From contig DSBQ01000022.1 of NCBI GenBank assembly GCA_011045995.1, positions 1-44,917 on the forward strand: a DNA stretch of 44,917 nucleotides. The letters are read 5' to 3'. Origin of the DNA: Methanoculleus sp. GTDB lineage: Archaea > Halobacteriota > Methanomicrobia > Methanomicrobiales > Methanomicrobiaceae. Of this stretch, positions 8,114 to 16,051 are shown piece after piece (the stretch's first letter is position 1; every line of letters begins with the position of its first letter). The notes under the pieces are model-generated. The model ran no database searches. It was not told where the DNA came from and worked only from the letters and a program-made list of their open reading frames with translations. Position numbers and translations under genes: made by a program.

Positions 8114-8716
8114 GCCCTGTTGCCGGATACAGGACACAGCAACATTAATAAACTGCCGGCCTTCCTCATCCGGAATAGTGACGTCCGACATGGATGGCTA
8201 AGGGCCACACATTCATCCTCTTTCTGCCGCCACATCAGGAATCTACAAAAGAAAAGGTGCTATCAGGATGCGGACTGGCTACCATATGCACACTATTTGA
8301 GTGATCTTCCGGGCAGAAATGGCCTATTTTCAAGGAGGGTATCCGCCGTCCGTTCCCCAGCCTTACCGGAGAAATCGCTGCACCAGAATGCAGAGTGCTC
8401 TATCGCCGGTGGCGGCCTGTTGTCCGCTCCTGATGCAACCAAGGCCCCCCACACCGGGAAGGTGCAGTACCTCTTCCAGGAGCAGAGGGGAGCCATGGCA
8501 GATTTGGTGCTCCTCACCCACATCACGAGGGCCCGTGGTGCACGAACCGAGAATAAATCCAAGATGCGGTGCACCCAACCCTAAGTATAACCGGAGGCAG
8601 ATAAGAATTTTTTTTGTATGCCGAACCACAACGTTAGAGGGATGGTGCAGTAAGGCCGTGATTTATTAGAATACAAGGACTAGTGTGCACCATTTTTTAA
8701 AATTTTTGAGGCTTTT
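8114..8716. other. Long intergenic region before the acetate transporter
   Basis: About 600 bases without a supported gene; the open frames here have no protein-like composition and base composition is less GC-rich than the flanking genes. It contains a cluster of GGTGCA/TGCACC hexamers between 8379 and 8691, a T-run at about 8609-8616, and the transporter promoter at its right end. Confidence 0.5.
8642..8693 (+). promoter_or_regulatory. Promoter framed by an inverted repeat
   Basis: ATGGTGCA (8642-8649) and TGCACCAT (8686-8693) are a perfect 8-bp inverted repeat that frames a TATA-like element, TTTATTAGA, at 8662-8670. The predicted transcription start falls near the right arm, so a regulator bound to both arms could gate the transporter gene at 8717. 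The hexamer core recurs upstream. Operator function is inferred. Confidence 0.45.
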
Positions 8717-9307
8717 ATGGAACCTATCAAAGAACAAGACAGGAATAACCTCTTCCTGATGGACAATACCGCAAACCCTGCACCACTCGGGCTCTGTGCA
8801 TTCGGGATGACGACGATTCTGCTCAGCATCCACAATGCCGGCATAACGGGGTTGACAAGTCCCATCGTTGCGATGGCGCTCTTCTATGGCGGACTTGCCC
8901 AGCTCGTCGTCGGCCTCATGGAATGGAAGAAGAACAACACCTTCGGCATGGTCACCTTCGGGAGTTTCGGGCTCTTCTGGATATCCTTTGCGGCGATCCT
9001 GATGATGCCCGCACTCGGTCTTGCAACAGCGCCGACCGGAGCGGATCTCGCGGCATTCCTGGCCGTCTGGGGTCTGTTGATCGTCGGGCTCTTCTTCTGC
9101 AGCCTGAAGATGCACCGGCTCCTGCAGGTCACCCTCGCAGCAGTCGTCCTTCTGGTGGTGCTGCTTGTGGCCGCAAACCTGACCGGCGTTCACCTGATCC
9201 ACACCCTTGCCGGCATCACCGGTATTGTGGCAGGCGCACTCGCCCTCTACATGGGTGCCGGGACCGTGATAAACGAGATCTATGGCAGACAGGTGCTCCC
9301 GGTCTGA
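8717..9307 (+). CDS. Acetate uptake transporter, GPR1/FUN34/YaaH (SatP) family
   Basis: A 196-residue inner-membrane protein with the family signature NPAPLGL at residues 20-26, at the start of the first of six membrane helices (near 24-40, 48-66, 77-100, 107-124, 133-150, 158-178). Family members form anion channels or proton symporters for acetate and succinate. Many hydrogenotrophic methanogens need acetate as a carbon source, so uptake fits. GAGG lies six bases before the ATG, and a T6 run follows the stop, so the gene is monocistronic. The promoter has an inverted repeat that may confer control. Confidence 0.92.
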   Translation: MEPIKEQDRNNLFLMDNTANPAPLGLCAFGMTTILLSIHNAGITGLTSPIVAMALFYGGLAQLVVGLMEWKKNNTFGMVTFGSFGLFWISFAAILMMPALGLATAPTGADLAAFLAVWGLLIVGLFFCSLKMHRLLQVTLAAVVLLVVLLVAANLTGVHLIHTLAGITGIVAGALALYMGAGTVINEIYGRQVLPV

Positions 9308-9314
9308 CCCTCCC

Positions 9315-9320
9315 TTTTTT
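9315..9320 (+). terminator. Oligo-T terminator after acetate transporter
   Basis: T6 run eight bases after the TGA of the transporter gene. Confidence 0.45.
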
Positions 9321-9390
9321 CCCGGATGCCAGCCAGTGGCACCAGTACGTATTTTAACGATCGCAGACATCTCCACCACAGGAGCAGGGG

Positions 9391-10059
9391 ATGACGCCAA
9401 TCGAGGTACACCCGGTCAGACTCGGCATCGCAAACGCCTACATCGTCCGGCAGAAGGGCGTAATCATCGTCGATACGGGGGATCCGGGAAATGAGACGGC
9501 CATCCTCGATGCGGCGAAGGCATTGGGTATCGCCCCCGGGGATATCCGGCTGATCCTTCTCACCCACGGGCACGGCGACCATGCGGGATCGGCGCAAAGG
9601 CTCCGGGAGCTGACCGGTGCAAAGGTGGCGGTCCACCGGGATGATGCGGAAAAGCTTCGCTACGGCAACCAGGGAAAACTACGGGCGGCGTGCATCACCG
9701 GCAGGATTCTGGGGCCATTCTTCAGCAGGGGAAAGAAGGCCCGGTACCCGCCGCTCGACCCGGACATCCTCATCGCGGATTCATTCGATCTCAGGGAGTT
9801 CGGGGTGGACGGGACGGTGATCCCGACCCCGGGGCATACCCCCGGTTCGGTCTCGGTATTCCTCGCAGGCGGCGATGCGATCGTCGGGGATGTGATCTTC
9901 CCGTCCATTCCTTCGGGAAAACCCGGCCTGCCCTTCTGGGCGGACGATCTCGACGAGGCGAAGCGAAGCATCGGCATCATCCGGGCCCGGCGGCCAAAGA
10001 AGGTCCATACCGGGCATGGGGGGCCGTTTTCGGCGGAGGATATCGATAAGATGGGGTGA
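9391..10059 (+). CDS. MBL-fold metallo-hydrolase
   Basis: A 222-residue metallo-beta-lactamase-fold protein. THGHGDH at residues 58-64 is the HxHxDH metal motif; VDTGDPG near 27-33 is the first strand-loop; TPGHTPGS and GDVIFP supply the bridging His and Asp, and the C-terminal HTGHGGPF gives the last His ligand. This is the glyoxalase II-like layout with two metal ions; likely a thioester, phosphodiester or lactone hydrolase, but the substrate cannot be read from the sequence. It is a single gene in the cytoplasm. Confidence 0.9.
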   Translation: MTPIEVHPVRLGIANAYIVRQKGVIIVDTGDPGNETAILDAAKALGIAPGDIRLILLTHGHGDHAGSAQRLRELTGAKVAVHRDDAEKLRYGNQGKLRAACITGRILGPFFSRGKKARYPPLDPDILIADSFDLREFGVDGTVIPTPGHTPGSVSVFLAGGDAIVGDVIFPSIPSGKPGLPFWADDLDEAKRSIGIIRARRPKKVHTGHGGPFSAEDIDKMG

Positions 10060-10228
10060 CGCCCGGGGGTACCGCCGCCTCACGGGCACCCGGTGATGCT
10101 GAACCCTGCAGGAATTTTTGCAAGACCGGTGGAGCTGCCCTATACGAGCTGATTCCCGCCTCCGCGGTGCCGCCATGTGAGAGAATTAATTTTCATGGCA
10201 TCCACATATAGGATACGGATAGGGACCC

Positions 10229-10501
10229 ATGAAAAAAACCATCATTACTGTTGTAGGGAAAGATACCGTCGGTATTATCGCAAAGGTATGCACCTACCTT
10301 GCGGAGAACGAGGCGAATGTGGAAGATATTTCCCAGACCATCATTCAGGGATACTTTAACATGATGATGATCGTCGACACCAGCCGGTCGCGCAAACCGT
10401 TTGGCGAGATGGCAGGAGACCTGGAACTGATCGGCGATGAGCTTGGCCTGAAAATCAGATGCCAGCATGAAGATATTTTCACAAAAATGCACCGCATCTG
10501 A
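10229..10501 (+). CDS. ACT domain protein (UPF0237)
   Basis: A 90-residue protein that is a single ACT domain: an opening strand [19 protein letters not shown], then [20 protein letters not shown], the family core that binds amino acids or other small ligands at a dimer interface. The family UPF0237 is nearly always followed by the UPF0210 gene, as here (12-base gap), so the two proteins probably act together; a role in sensing or processing an amino-acid-like ligand is inferred. A TATA-like GCATCCACATATAGG lies shortly before the ATG. Confidence 0.92.
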   Translation: MKKTIITVVGKDTVGIIAKVCTYLAENEANVEDISQTIIQGYFNMMMIVDTSRSRKPFGEMAGDLELIGDELGLKIRCQHEDIFTKMHRI

Positions 10502-10512
10502 GGGACCCTTCG

Positions 10513-11877
10513 ATGATCAATATATTCGAGGTCTATGAGACCAACAAGATGATCGAGCAGGAACAGCTGGATGTCCGCACGATTACGATGGGCATCAGTC
10601 TCCTGGACTGCGTCGATGCCGATCTTGCGACCCTCAACCGGAACATATACGACAAGATCACCCATGCAGCACGGGACCTCGTCTCCGTCGGCCGGGATAT
10701 CGAACGGGAATACGGCATTCCCATCGTCAACAAACGCATCTCGGTTACGCCCATTGCGCTGGTCGGGGGGCGGGCCTGCACGTGCCCGGAGGATTTTGTC
10801 ACGATCGCGGGTACGCTGGACGATGCCGCACGGGCGACGGGAGTGAACTTTTTGGGGGGCTACTCCGCGCTCGTCTCCAAGGGGATGACGCCTGCCGATG
10901 AGCATCTCATTCGATCCATTCCCATGGCCCTTGCTTCGACCGAGAGGGTCTGCAGTTCGGTCAATATCGGCTCGACGAAGACCGGCATCAACATGGATGC
11001 CGTCAAACTGATGGGAGAGATGGTGAAGGAGACGGCGGAGGCGACCAAAGAAGACAGCTCTCTCGGGTGTGCCAAACTGGTGGTCTTCTGCAACGCCCCG
11101 GATGACAACCCTTTCATGGCAGGTGCCTTCCATGGCGTCACCGAGGCCGATGCGGTGATCCACGTGGGCGTTTCCGGGCCGGGTGTCGTGAAGCGTGCAC
11201 TTGAGACGGTCCGGGGTGAGAACTTCGAGGTGCTCTGCGAGACGGTAAAAAAGACCGCGTTCAAGGTGACCCGTGTGGGACAGCTGGTGGCGCAGGAGGC
11301 CTCCCAGCGCCTCGGGGTGCCGTTCGGGATCGTGGATCTCTCCCTCGCACCGACGCCGTCGGTGGGCGACAGCGTGGCAGAGATCCTGGAGGAGATGGGG
11401 CTCGCGTCGGTGGGCGCTCCGGGGACGACGGCCGCGCTTGCGCTGTTAAATGACCAGGTGAAGAAGGGAGGCGTGATGGCCAGTTCCTTTGTCGGCGGGC
11501 TCAGCGGCGCTTTTCTCCCGGTGAGCGAGGATCAGGGGATGATCGATGCCGTGAACCGCGGCGCCCTTACGATAGAAAAACTCGAGGCGATGACCTGCGT
11601 CTGCTCGGTCGGTCTCGACATGATTGCGATCCCCGGAACGACGTCTGCAGCGACGATCGCCGGCATCATCGCCGATGAAGCGGCGATCGGGATGATCAAC
11701 CAGAAGACGACCGCCGTCCGGCTGATCCCGGTGGTGGGAAAAGATGTCGGTGACACTGTGGAGTTCGGTGGGCTTTTAGGGCATGCACCGATTCAGCGGG
11801 TGAATACCTTCTCCTGCGAGGCATTCATCAACCGCGGCGGGAGAATTCCCGCACCGATTCACAGTTTCAAGAATTAG
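10513..11877 (+). CDS. UPF0210/PFL family protein (DUF711)
   Basis: A 454-residue protein of the UPF0210 family, of near-standard length. Recognisable stretches are the start [45 protein letters not shown] and the C-terminal [20 protein letters not shown]. The family is structurally related to pyruvate-formate-lyase-like folds, but its reaction is not established. GAGGGACC just upstream of the ATG and the 12-base gap to the ACT gene show a two-gene operon. A GC-rich hairpin follows the stop codon. Confidence 0.93.
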   Translation: MINIFEVYETNKMIEQEQLDVRTITMGISLLDCVDADLATLNRNIYDKITHAARDLVSVGRDIEREYGIPIVNKRISVTPIALVGGRACTCPEDFVTIAGTLDDAARATGVNFLGGYSALVSKGMTPADEHLIRSIPMALASTERVCSSVNIGSTKTGINMDAVKLMGEMVKETAEATKEDSSLGCAKLVVFCNAPDDNPFMAGAFHGVTEADAVIHVGVSGPGVVKRALETVRGENFEVLCETVKKTAFKVTRVGQLVAQEASQRLGVPFGIVDLSLAPTPSVGDSVAEILEEMGLASVGAPGTTAALALLNDQVKKGGVMASSFVGGLSGAFLPVSEDQGMIDAVNRGALTIEKLEAMTCVCSVGLDMIAIPGTTSAATIAGIIADEAAIGMINQKTTAVRLIPVVGKDVGDTVEFGGLLGHAPIQRVNTFSCEAFINRGGRIPAPIHSFKN

Positions 11878-11878
11878 A

Positions 11879-11894
11879 GAGGGGGCTTCCCCTC
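11879..11894 (+). terminator. Hairpin after the UPF0210 gene
   Basis: A perfect 6-bp stem GAGGGG/CCCCTC with a GCTT loop starts one base after the stop codon. No T-run follows, so it may be a processing or stability element rather than a classical terminator. Confidence 0.4.
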
Positions 11895-11911
11895 CTATAT
11901 AAAGGGGCTTT

Positions 11912-12103
11912 TCAGTCCTTCTTCATCGCCTCCGCCCGGAGGTCCTTCGGCATCTTCTCGATGGCATACCGGAGCACCGTCCGGGGCATATCCCTCTTCT
12001 TCGCCATCTCAAAGGCGAAGAGGTCGTCCTGGTGTTCCCGGCTCGCCTCAGCAAGGTCTCCGAACTCAGCGATGAATTTCAGCGCACCGTCCCGTATGCT
12101 TCT
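11912..12103 (-). pseudogene. C-terminal remnant of an AlkD-like (HEAT-repeat) DNA repair gene
   Basis: A minus-strand frame of 63 codons with no start codon ends at TGA (11912-11914). It reads as a genuine protein tail: KFIAEFGDLAEASREHQDDL, then MPRTVLRYAIEKMPKDLRAE. The RT-LRYAIE-P pattern is what I recall at the C-terminus of AlkD-family DNA alkylation repair proteins. The frame is closed by an in-frame TGA at 12104-12106; upstream, other frames hold protein-like fragments such as IPVQIFVLRLARLKK, so the gene has lost its N-terminus and suffered a frameshift. The family call is tentative; that it is a broken gene is better supported. Confidence 0.5.
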
Positions 12104-12167
12104 TCAGGCGCGCCAGGCGGAGGACGAATATCTGAACCGGTATCGCATCAGATGAAGGACGGGTTCC

Positions 12168-13658
12168 TCACTCATTCAGATTCAGATGATTTTTTGCAAT
12201 ATAATCGCATAGGGAGACGTTCGGTGAACCATCCTTTTCCCGGCAGAGGCATTCTATTCCGCCCTTGCCTTCATTCGCGTCATTCACCCATCGCATGCAG
12301 CAGATGCCGTTGGTATCGATATACACGAAAGAATCATACTCTCGATGGGTATCCTTCACCCATGAGCCGGTGTTTACGAGAAGTTTCACCTTCTCCGTTT
12401 TTGTGTCTTTGGTAAAATCAGGGATATGGGTATGCCCAAACACCAGCACCTTCGATGTGTACTTGTATTTGCTGGCGTCGAAGAGATTGCTATCGATCAG
12501 CTCTTTCGCCTTTTTATTTCTGCTGGAGGTAAAGGCATTGTACACCTTCCGCTTCGAGACGGCACACATCCGTGGGAGAGTGATAACGACGAACGCATAG
12601 GCACTTACCAAAAACCCGAACCAGAAGAGTGGCCTCAGCCAGCCGGCAATAACTGCTCCAAGAAAGATCAGGGCAATCAGCATGCATATCACGGCCATCA
12701 GGACGGAGGAGGGCAGGGCCTTTTTCGAAAGTCCAAAAAACAACGCCCCCGAGAGAAATACCCCGGTGAGAAACACCCCTACCGCTCCTCCCACAAGGGG
12801 GATCGGAATGAGCGACTGGACCTGGGGGAAATAATACAGAGCGGCAAAAAAACCGAACAGCACGCTGATCAGAGCAAGGCCTGCTATTCCCACCTGTTTC
12901 GAGAACGAGACATTTGCTATGTCCTGCAGGTAATCCACCGGGTCGAACCTCTGCCCCATCGCCTCGCTGATGGTGTGCGGGATTTGTACGCGGTCGAATT
13001 GCTGCCCGTGAATGAACGCATAACTGACTCCTCCAACTTTTATGCCAAGTTCACCTCCCCTGAGTTTCGGGGCGGGATAATGGCGTGAGCATAATTCAAT
13101 AGAGCGCCCCCCTCCCCAATAGAAGGTAAGGCTCTCCGCCTTTTCGTGTGTATTGTCCTTTTTGGACGAGATGGACCGATATTTTTCCAGGGTCGCCGGG
13201 TGCTTCGATGTCGCTCGTTCATCGCGATTTGTTGCATTCTTTTTCCGGTCTTTGGCATAGGATGCGATAATTTCAGCCACATCTTCATCGTGGTTCCCCG
13301 TGACATACACCACATCACAGTCACTCTGCTTCAGCTCATTGATGGGGGGGACTGCATCGAGGAATGCGATGTTTCTGTCCTGATGGCGCGAATCCCAGAG
13401 CTCAAGAATGTCCCCGAGCAGGATGATCTTTTCAGGAGGCAGTAATGCTCGTCGCTCGCCATTTTCTGCGCCTTTTTCCCCCGAACAGTGTTCGCAGTAC
13501 ACGGAATGTTCCTGAAATCCTTCTCTGAGGAATGCAAGGAATGTACAGAACCGTTCCGAGGTATCCGGATCCTCGCCGCCGCCCAGGTGGAGGTCGGAAA
13601 CGACAATGATACTCCGGTCATCGGGGATTTTTAGCCTTGAAATCAACGTTTTTCCCAT
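12168..13658 (-). CDS. Calcineurin-like phosphoesterase with membrane bundle inserted in the catalytic fold
   Basis: A 496-residue protein. Metallophosphoesterase motifs are SDLHLGG (DxH at residues 22-24), LLGDILELW (GD at 82-83), GNHDE (121-124), FIHGQQFD (His 217) and GHTHIPD (GHTH 408-411) followed by VNTGSW. All metal ligands appear present. Between the His 217 motif and GHTH lie four hydrophobic helices (about 257-277, 287-310, 318-340, 343-363), so the domain is tethered by, and split around, a membrane bundle; both halves should face the same, probably cytoplasmic, side. AGGTGG lies about six bases before ATG 13658, which decides against GTG 13667. It follows the IPT-domain gene by 11 bases, so they form one operon. 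Substrate unknown. Confidence 0.85.
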   Translation of the reverse strand: MGKTLISRLKIPDDRSIIVVSDLHLGGGEDPDTSERFCTFLAFLREGFQEHSVYCEHCSGEKGAENGERRALLPPEKIILLGDILELWDSRHQDRNIAFLDAVPPINELKQSDCDVVYVTGNHDEDVAEIIASYAKDRKKNATNRDERATSKHPATLEKYRSISSKKDNTHEKAESLTFYWGGGRSIELCSRHYPAPKLRGGELGIKVGGVSYAFIHGQQFDRVQIPHTISEAMGQRFDPVDYLQDIANVSFSKQVGIAGLALISVLFGFFAALYYFPQVQSLIPIPLVGGAVGVFLTGVFLSGALFFGLSKKALPSSVLMAVICMLIALIFLGAVIAGWLRPLFWFGFLVSAYAFVVITLPRMCAVSKRKVYNAFTSSRNKKAKELIDSNLFDASKYKYTSKVLVFGHTHIPDFTKDTKTEKVKLLVNTGSWVKDTHREYDSFVYIDTNGICCMRWVNDANEGKGGIECLCREKDGSPNVSLCDYIAKNHLNLNE

Positions 13659-13669
13659 ACCATCCACCT

Positions 13670-15043
13670 TTACGTCCCGGGAGGGGTTCTGACATCAGCC
13701 GTCATGGTTTTTGCTGTTGCTCCACGAATCTCGATGATATACTTCCCCTCATCGGCAAACGTATACGCGAAGAACCCGAAATTTTCGCCATTCATGTTGC
13801 CGGGCAGAAAACTGTCTTTGCCTTTCCGGATGCCATCGACATGGAACGTTGCCTTGAACAGGGTGCGGCCCCAGGAAAGGGTCCCCGGCGGTACGGCGAA
13901 CTCGAAGAGGAAATGATAGCGGGTGCCGGTGATGAAATACCCAATCGGGGGAATGCAGTACCCTTTCCGGGATATGTCATCGATCCAGATCTCACTGATA
14001 ATCTCGGCGGGCACTTCGCGTAGACCCTGGCTCCATTGCGATTCGCTTACGCACAACGGGACTTCTGCCGTGCTGCCTCCCGAAATGACCCGCAGCGGAT
14101 AGTTCCCCGGCATTGCCGCTTCCGGAACGGTGAATTCAATACGGGAATCATCCCAGCGCACGATATTTTCTGCCTTCACCCTCTCCTGCCCGAGCATGAG
14201 CGTATCCTTGTTCGTGCCAAACCCGGAGCCGAGCAGCGTGACCGTCTCTTCGGAACGGGCCATTTCCGGGATGGTTTCCCGGATCACCAATGATGGTTTT
14301 GGTGGTTGCCGTGTGGGAGCTATGGTCCCCGCTGATGCAGTGCTGCCGGTGTCTTCCTCCAAGATCACGGTCCCGGAATATGCCTTACTGCCGAGATAGC
14401 CGACCTGAGAAAGACCCATCAGGTAGAGCAGCGTCGGATCGACATCCGGCAGTCCGAGGGCCCCGGCAGTCATGGCCGGGGCAAATGCCGCTGTCAGAAA
14501 GGACCAGAAATAAATCACAACGGCAGCAATCGTCCATAAGAACATCTGGAGGCGGAGAAAACTGGGTTTGCCATCCTCTTCCAGCATGGATGCATAGGAG
14601 GGCTCGACATATACCTCCCCCTCCGTCCGGGACCTGGACTTCTTGTGCTCCATAATGCCCTTGTTTACCAGGGGAACGGCAACGCTGATCCCCATGAGAG
14701 CCAGCAGATTCTGCGGAATGATTGGCGGGGGACTGGTATTTCCGTTCAGAAACTGGAGGAACCAGAGGGTGATATAGAGGAAAGCAATGAGGAGGGTCCA
14801 CATAAGAAACTGGAATGTCGACAGGCTTGCGTGTTGTCCGGTTTTATCCAAGAGCACCCGCAGGAGGATGAAGTGCCCGGGGGGAACGATGGCATCCTCA
14901 AAGCTGAACGCCGGTGATGTGGGGCGCTTTTTCGGATGCTTCCTGCCGAACCAATGAATATAATTGGCGCAGGCAATGATGGCCGCGATGAGTGCAACGG
15001 CAAGCACCATCGCAATTGCCATCTGGCCCGGATCAATTGCCAT
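13670..15043 (-). CDS. Membrane protein with IPT/TIG-like domain
   Basis: A 457-residue protein not recognised as a named family. Five hydrophobic helices lie near residues 8-28, 78-99, 102-120, 155-177 and 184-202. Residues about 230-310 form an IPT/TIG-like Ig fold (ETVTLLGSGFG, then RIEFTVPEAAMPGNYPLRVI); residues 320-457 are a further beta-rich region (GKYIIEIRGAT near the end). No enzyme motif is visible, so it is probably a scaffold, receptor or sensor. Its TAA directly precedes the Shine-Dalgarno of the phosphoesterase gene, so the two are co-translated and likely act together. I use ATG 15043; TTG 15064 and ATG 15022 are alternatives. Confidence 0.65.
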   Translation of the reverse strand: MAIDPGQMAIAMVLAVALIAAIIACANYIHWFGRKHPKKRPTSPAFSFEDAIVPPGHFILLRVLLDKTGQHASLSTFQFLMWTLLIAFLYITLWFLQFLNGNTSPPPIIPQNLLALMGISVAVPLVNKGIMEHKKSRSRTEGEVYVEPSYASMLEEDGKPSFLRLQMFLWTIAAVVIYFWSFLTAAFAPAMTAGALGLPDVDPTLLYLMGLSQVGYLGSKAYSGTVILEEDTGSTASAGTIAPTRQPPKPSLVIRETIPEMARSEETVTLLGSGFGTNKDTLMLGQERVKAENIVRWDDSRIEFTVPEAAMPGNYPLRVISGGSTAEVPLCVSESQWSQGLREVPAEIISEIWIDDISRKGYCIPPIGYFITGTRYHFLFEFAVPPGTLSWGRTLFKATFHVDGIRKGKDSFLPGNMNGENFGFFAYTFADEGKYIIEIRGATAKTMTADVRTPPGT

Positions 15044-15251
15044 ATGGGGGGTAATGCCAGTCAATCGATGATAAAACTATTCCTGATTCACCGGGAATTG
15101 CTTCGCCGGCGATGCATCAGGCCCCTGTTTGCCGGTGCCGATCACGATTCCACCGGATACGATGACGGTGGTGATACCGGGATGCCGGAGATGCAGGCAT
15201 TGTGGTAACACGCCGGCACGGCACCGATGCTTACCTACCGGTCAAAAATCG

Positions 15252-15419
15252 TCAGGCGGCCCCGTCAGCGGACTTGACCGCCGCAATCAGGGCCTCGAGC
15301 CTGACCGGGTCGGAGACGTCGTTTTTGGTGAAGACAACCTTTTCTGCGACCCACACCTCCACCGCCGCGTTCACCGACGAGGCCGGATACGAGGCGCACA
15401 CCGCTATAGCCGCTGGGTT
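15252..15419 (-). pseudogene. Degenerate, internally deleted copy of the flavodoxin gene
   Basis: This minus-strand frame has no start codon and ends at TGA (15252-15254). Its tail VVFTKNDVSDPVRLEALIAA matches FVFTKNDVSDPARIGALIEA of the intact flavodoxin gene at 17334-17831, and the stretch AVCASYPASSVNAAVE matches PVWASHPPPPVNGAVQ. Between these two blocks about 35 codons present in the intact gene are missing, and everything upstream is gone. DNA similarity is clear up to the stop codon (both TCAGGCG on the plus strand). It begins directly after the stop codon of the TPR protein gene, in the same frame. Confidence 0.8.
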
Positions 15420-16051
15420 TTAGGGGGTGTCGGCCGGACGAAGCCTTTTCAGTGCAACTCCTTTGCTGTACCATGCATGGGCGTGTTCGGGATCGATCGA
15501 AAGCGCCTTGTTGTACGCCTCAAGCGCCTCCTCATATCTCTCCATTCCCATCTGGGCATCTCCTTTCATGTTCCAGGCGTGTGCGTCTCCTGAATCCAGG
15601 GCGAGAGCGAGGTCGCCTGCATCAAGTGCCTCCCCAAAGCGTCCCAGAATATTGAGGGAGGTGCCCAGATTGACCCACGAAGGCAGAGCATCGGGGTCGC
15701 ATTCGAGCGACCGGCAGTAGGCCCGGACGGCCTCTTCGTGTTTCTGCAGTTTACTCAGGGCCCATCCCTTGTGATACCAGATGGAGGCACCGTGGTATAA
15801 GTGCAGGAGAGCGACGGTGAGACAGGCATGGCTCCGCTCAACAAATCCACGGGAAAACAGCAAAGCCCGCCCGGCATGGAACGCACTATTATAGGCGGCG
15901 ATATGGGCCATCTCGTATTCTCTGATGACAAGGGTGTTCTCTGCAGAGGCCGCGAACCGCCGTGCCAGCGCAATTGATGCAGGAACCCGTGCCGGGGCGT
16001 CCAGGTTCCCTTTTGAATGAGCCCTTTTCTCCTGCAATCATCCCATTTCAT
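15420..16051 (-). CDS. HEPN-TPR fusion protein, partner of MNT gene; -1 frameshift near its start
   Basis: Probable toxin or effector of an MNT/HEPN pair. The natural start is ATG 16049-16051, which overlaps the stop of the MNT gene (TGATG) and gives MKWDDCRRKGLIQKG, a start typical of HEPN proteins beside MNT genes. This frame must shift -1 at AAAGGGA (16007-16013) to join NLDAPARVPASIALARRF, after which about 195 codons are open. The HEPN helices follow (EYEMAHIAAYNSAFHAGRAL, FSRGFVERSHACL); R-x6-H is present but may not be the RNase motif. The HEPN fold stops after about 80 residues and runs into three TPR units (WYHKGWALSKLQKHEEAV, WVNLGTSLNILGRF, AWNMKGDAQMGMERYEEAL) plus a partial fourth. 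Without a shift, translation could start only at TTG 16037. Either a broken gene, a sequence error or recoding. Confidence 0.7.
16007..16013 (-). promoter_or_regulatory. Slippery heptamer A-AAG-GGA at the HEPN frame junction
   Basis: Read in the frame set by the ATG at 16051, the sequence is CAA AAG GGA; slipping back one base gives AAA GGG and continues exactly into the HEPN frame. This fits the X XXY YYZ pattern of -1 frameshift sites. Recoding is inferred; a lost base in the A4G3 run explains it equally well. Confidence 0.35.

Noticed and set aside
6092-8191. Very long minus-strand open frame (about 700 codons)
   Set aside because: It lies opposite two convincing plus-strand genes, is rich in Arg/Pro/His from reverse-complement GC codons, and has no domain pattern.
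8120-8584. Possible 154-codon gene upstream of the acetate transporter
   Set aside because: Composition and lack of hydrophobic patterning suggest noncoding DNA; no start signal.
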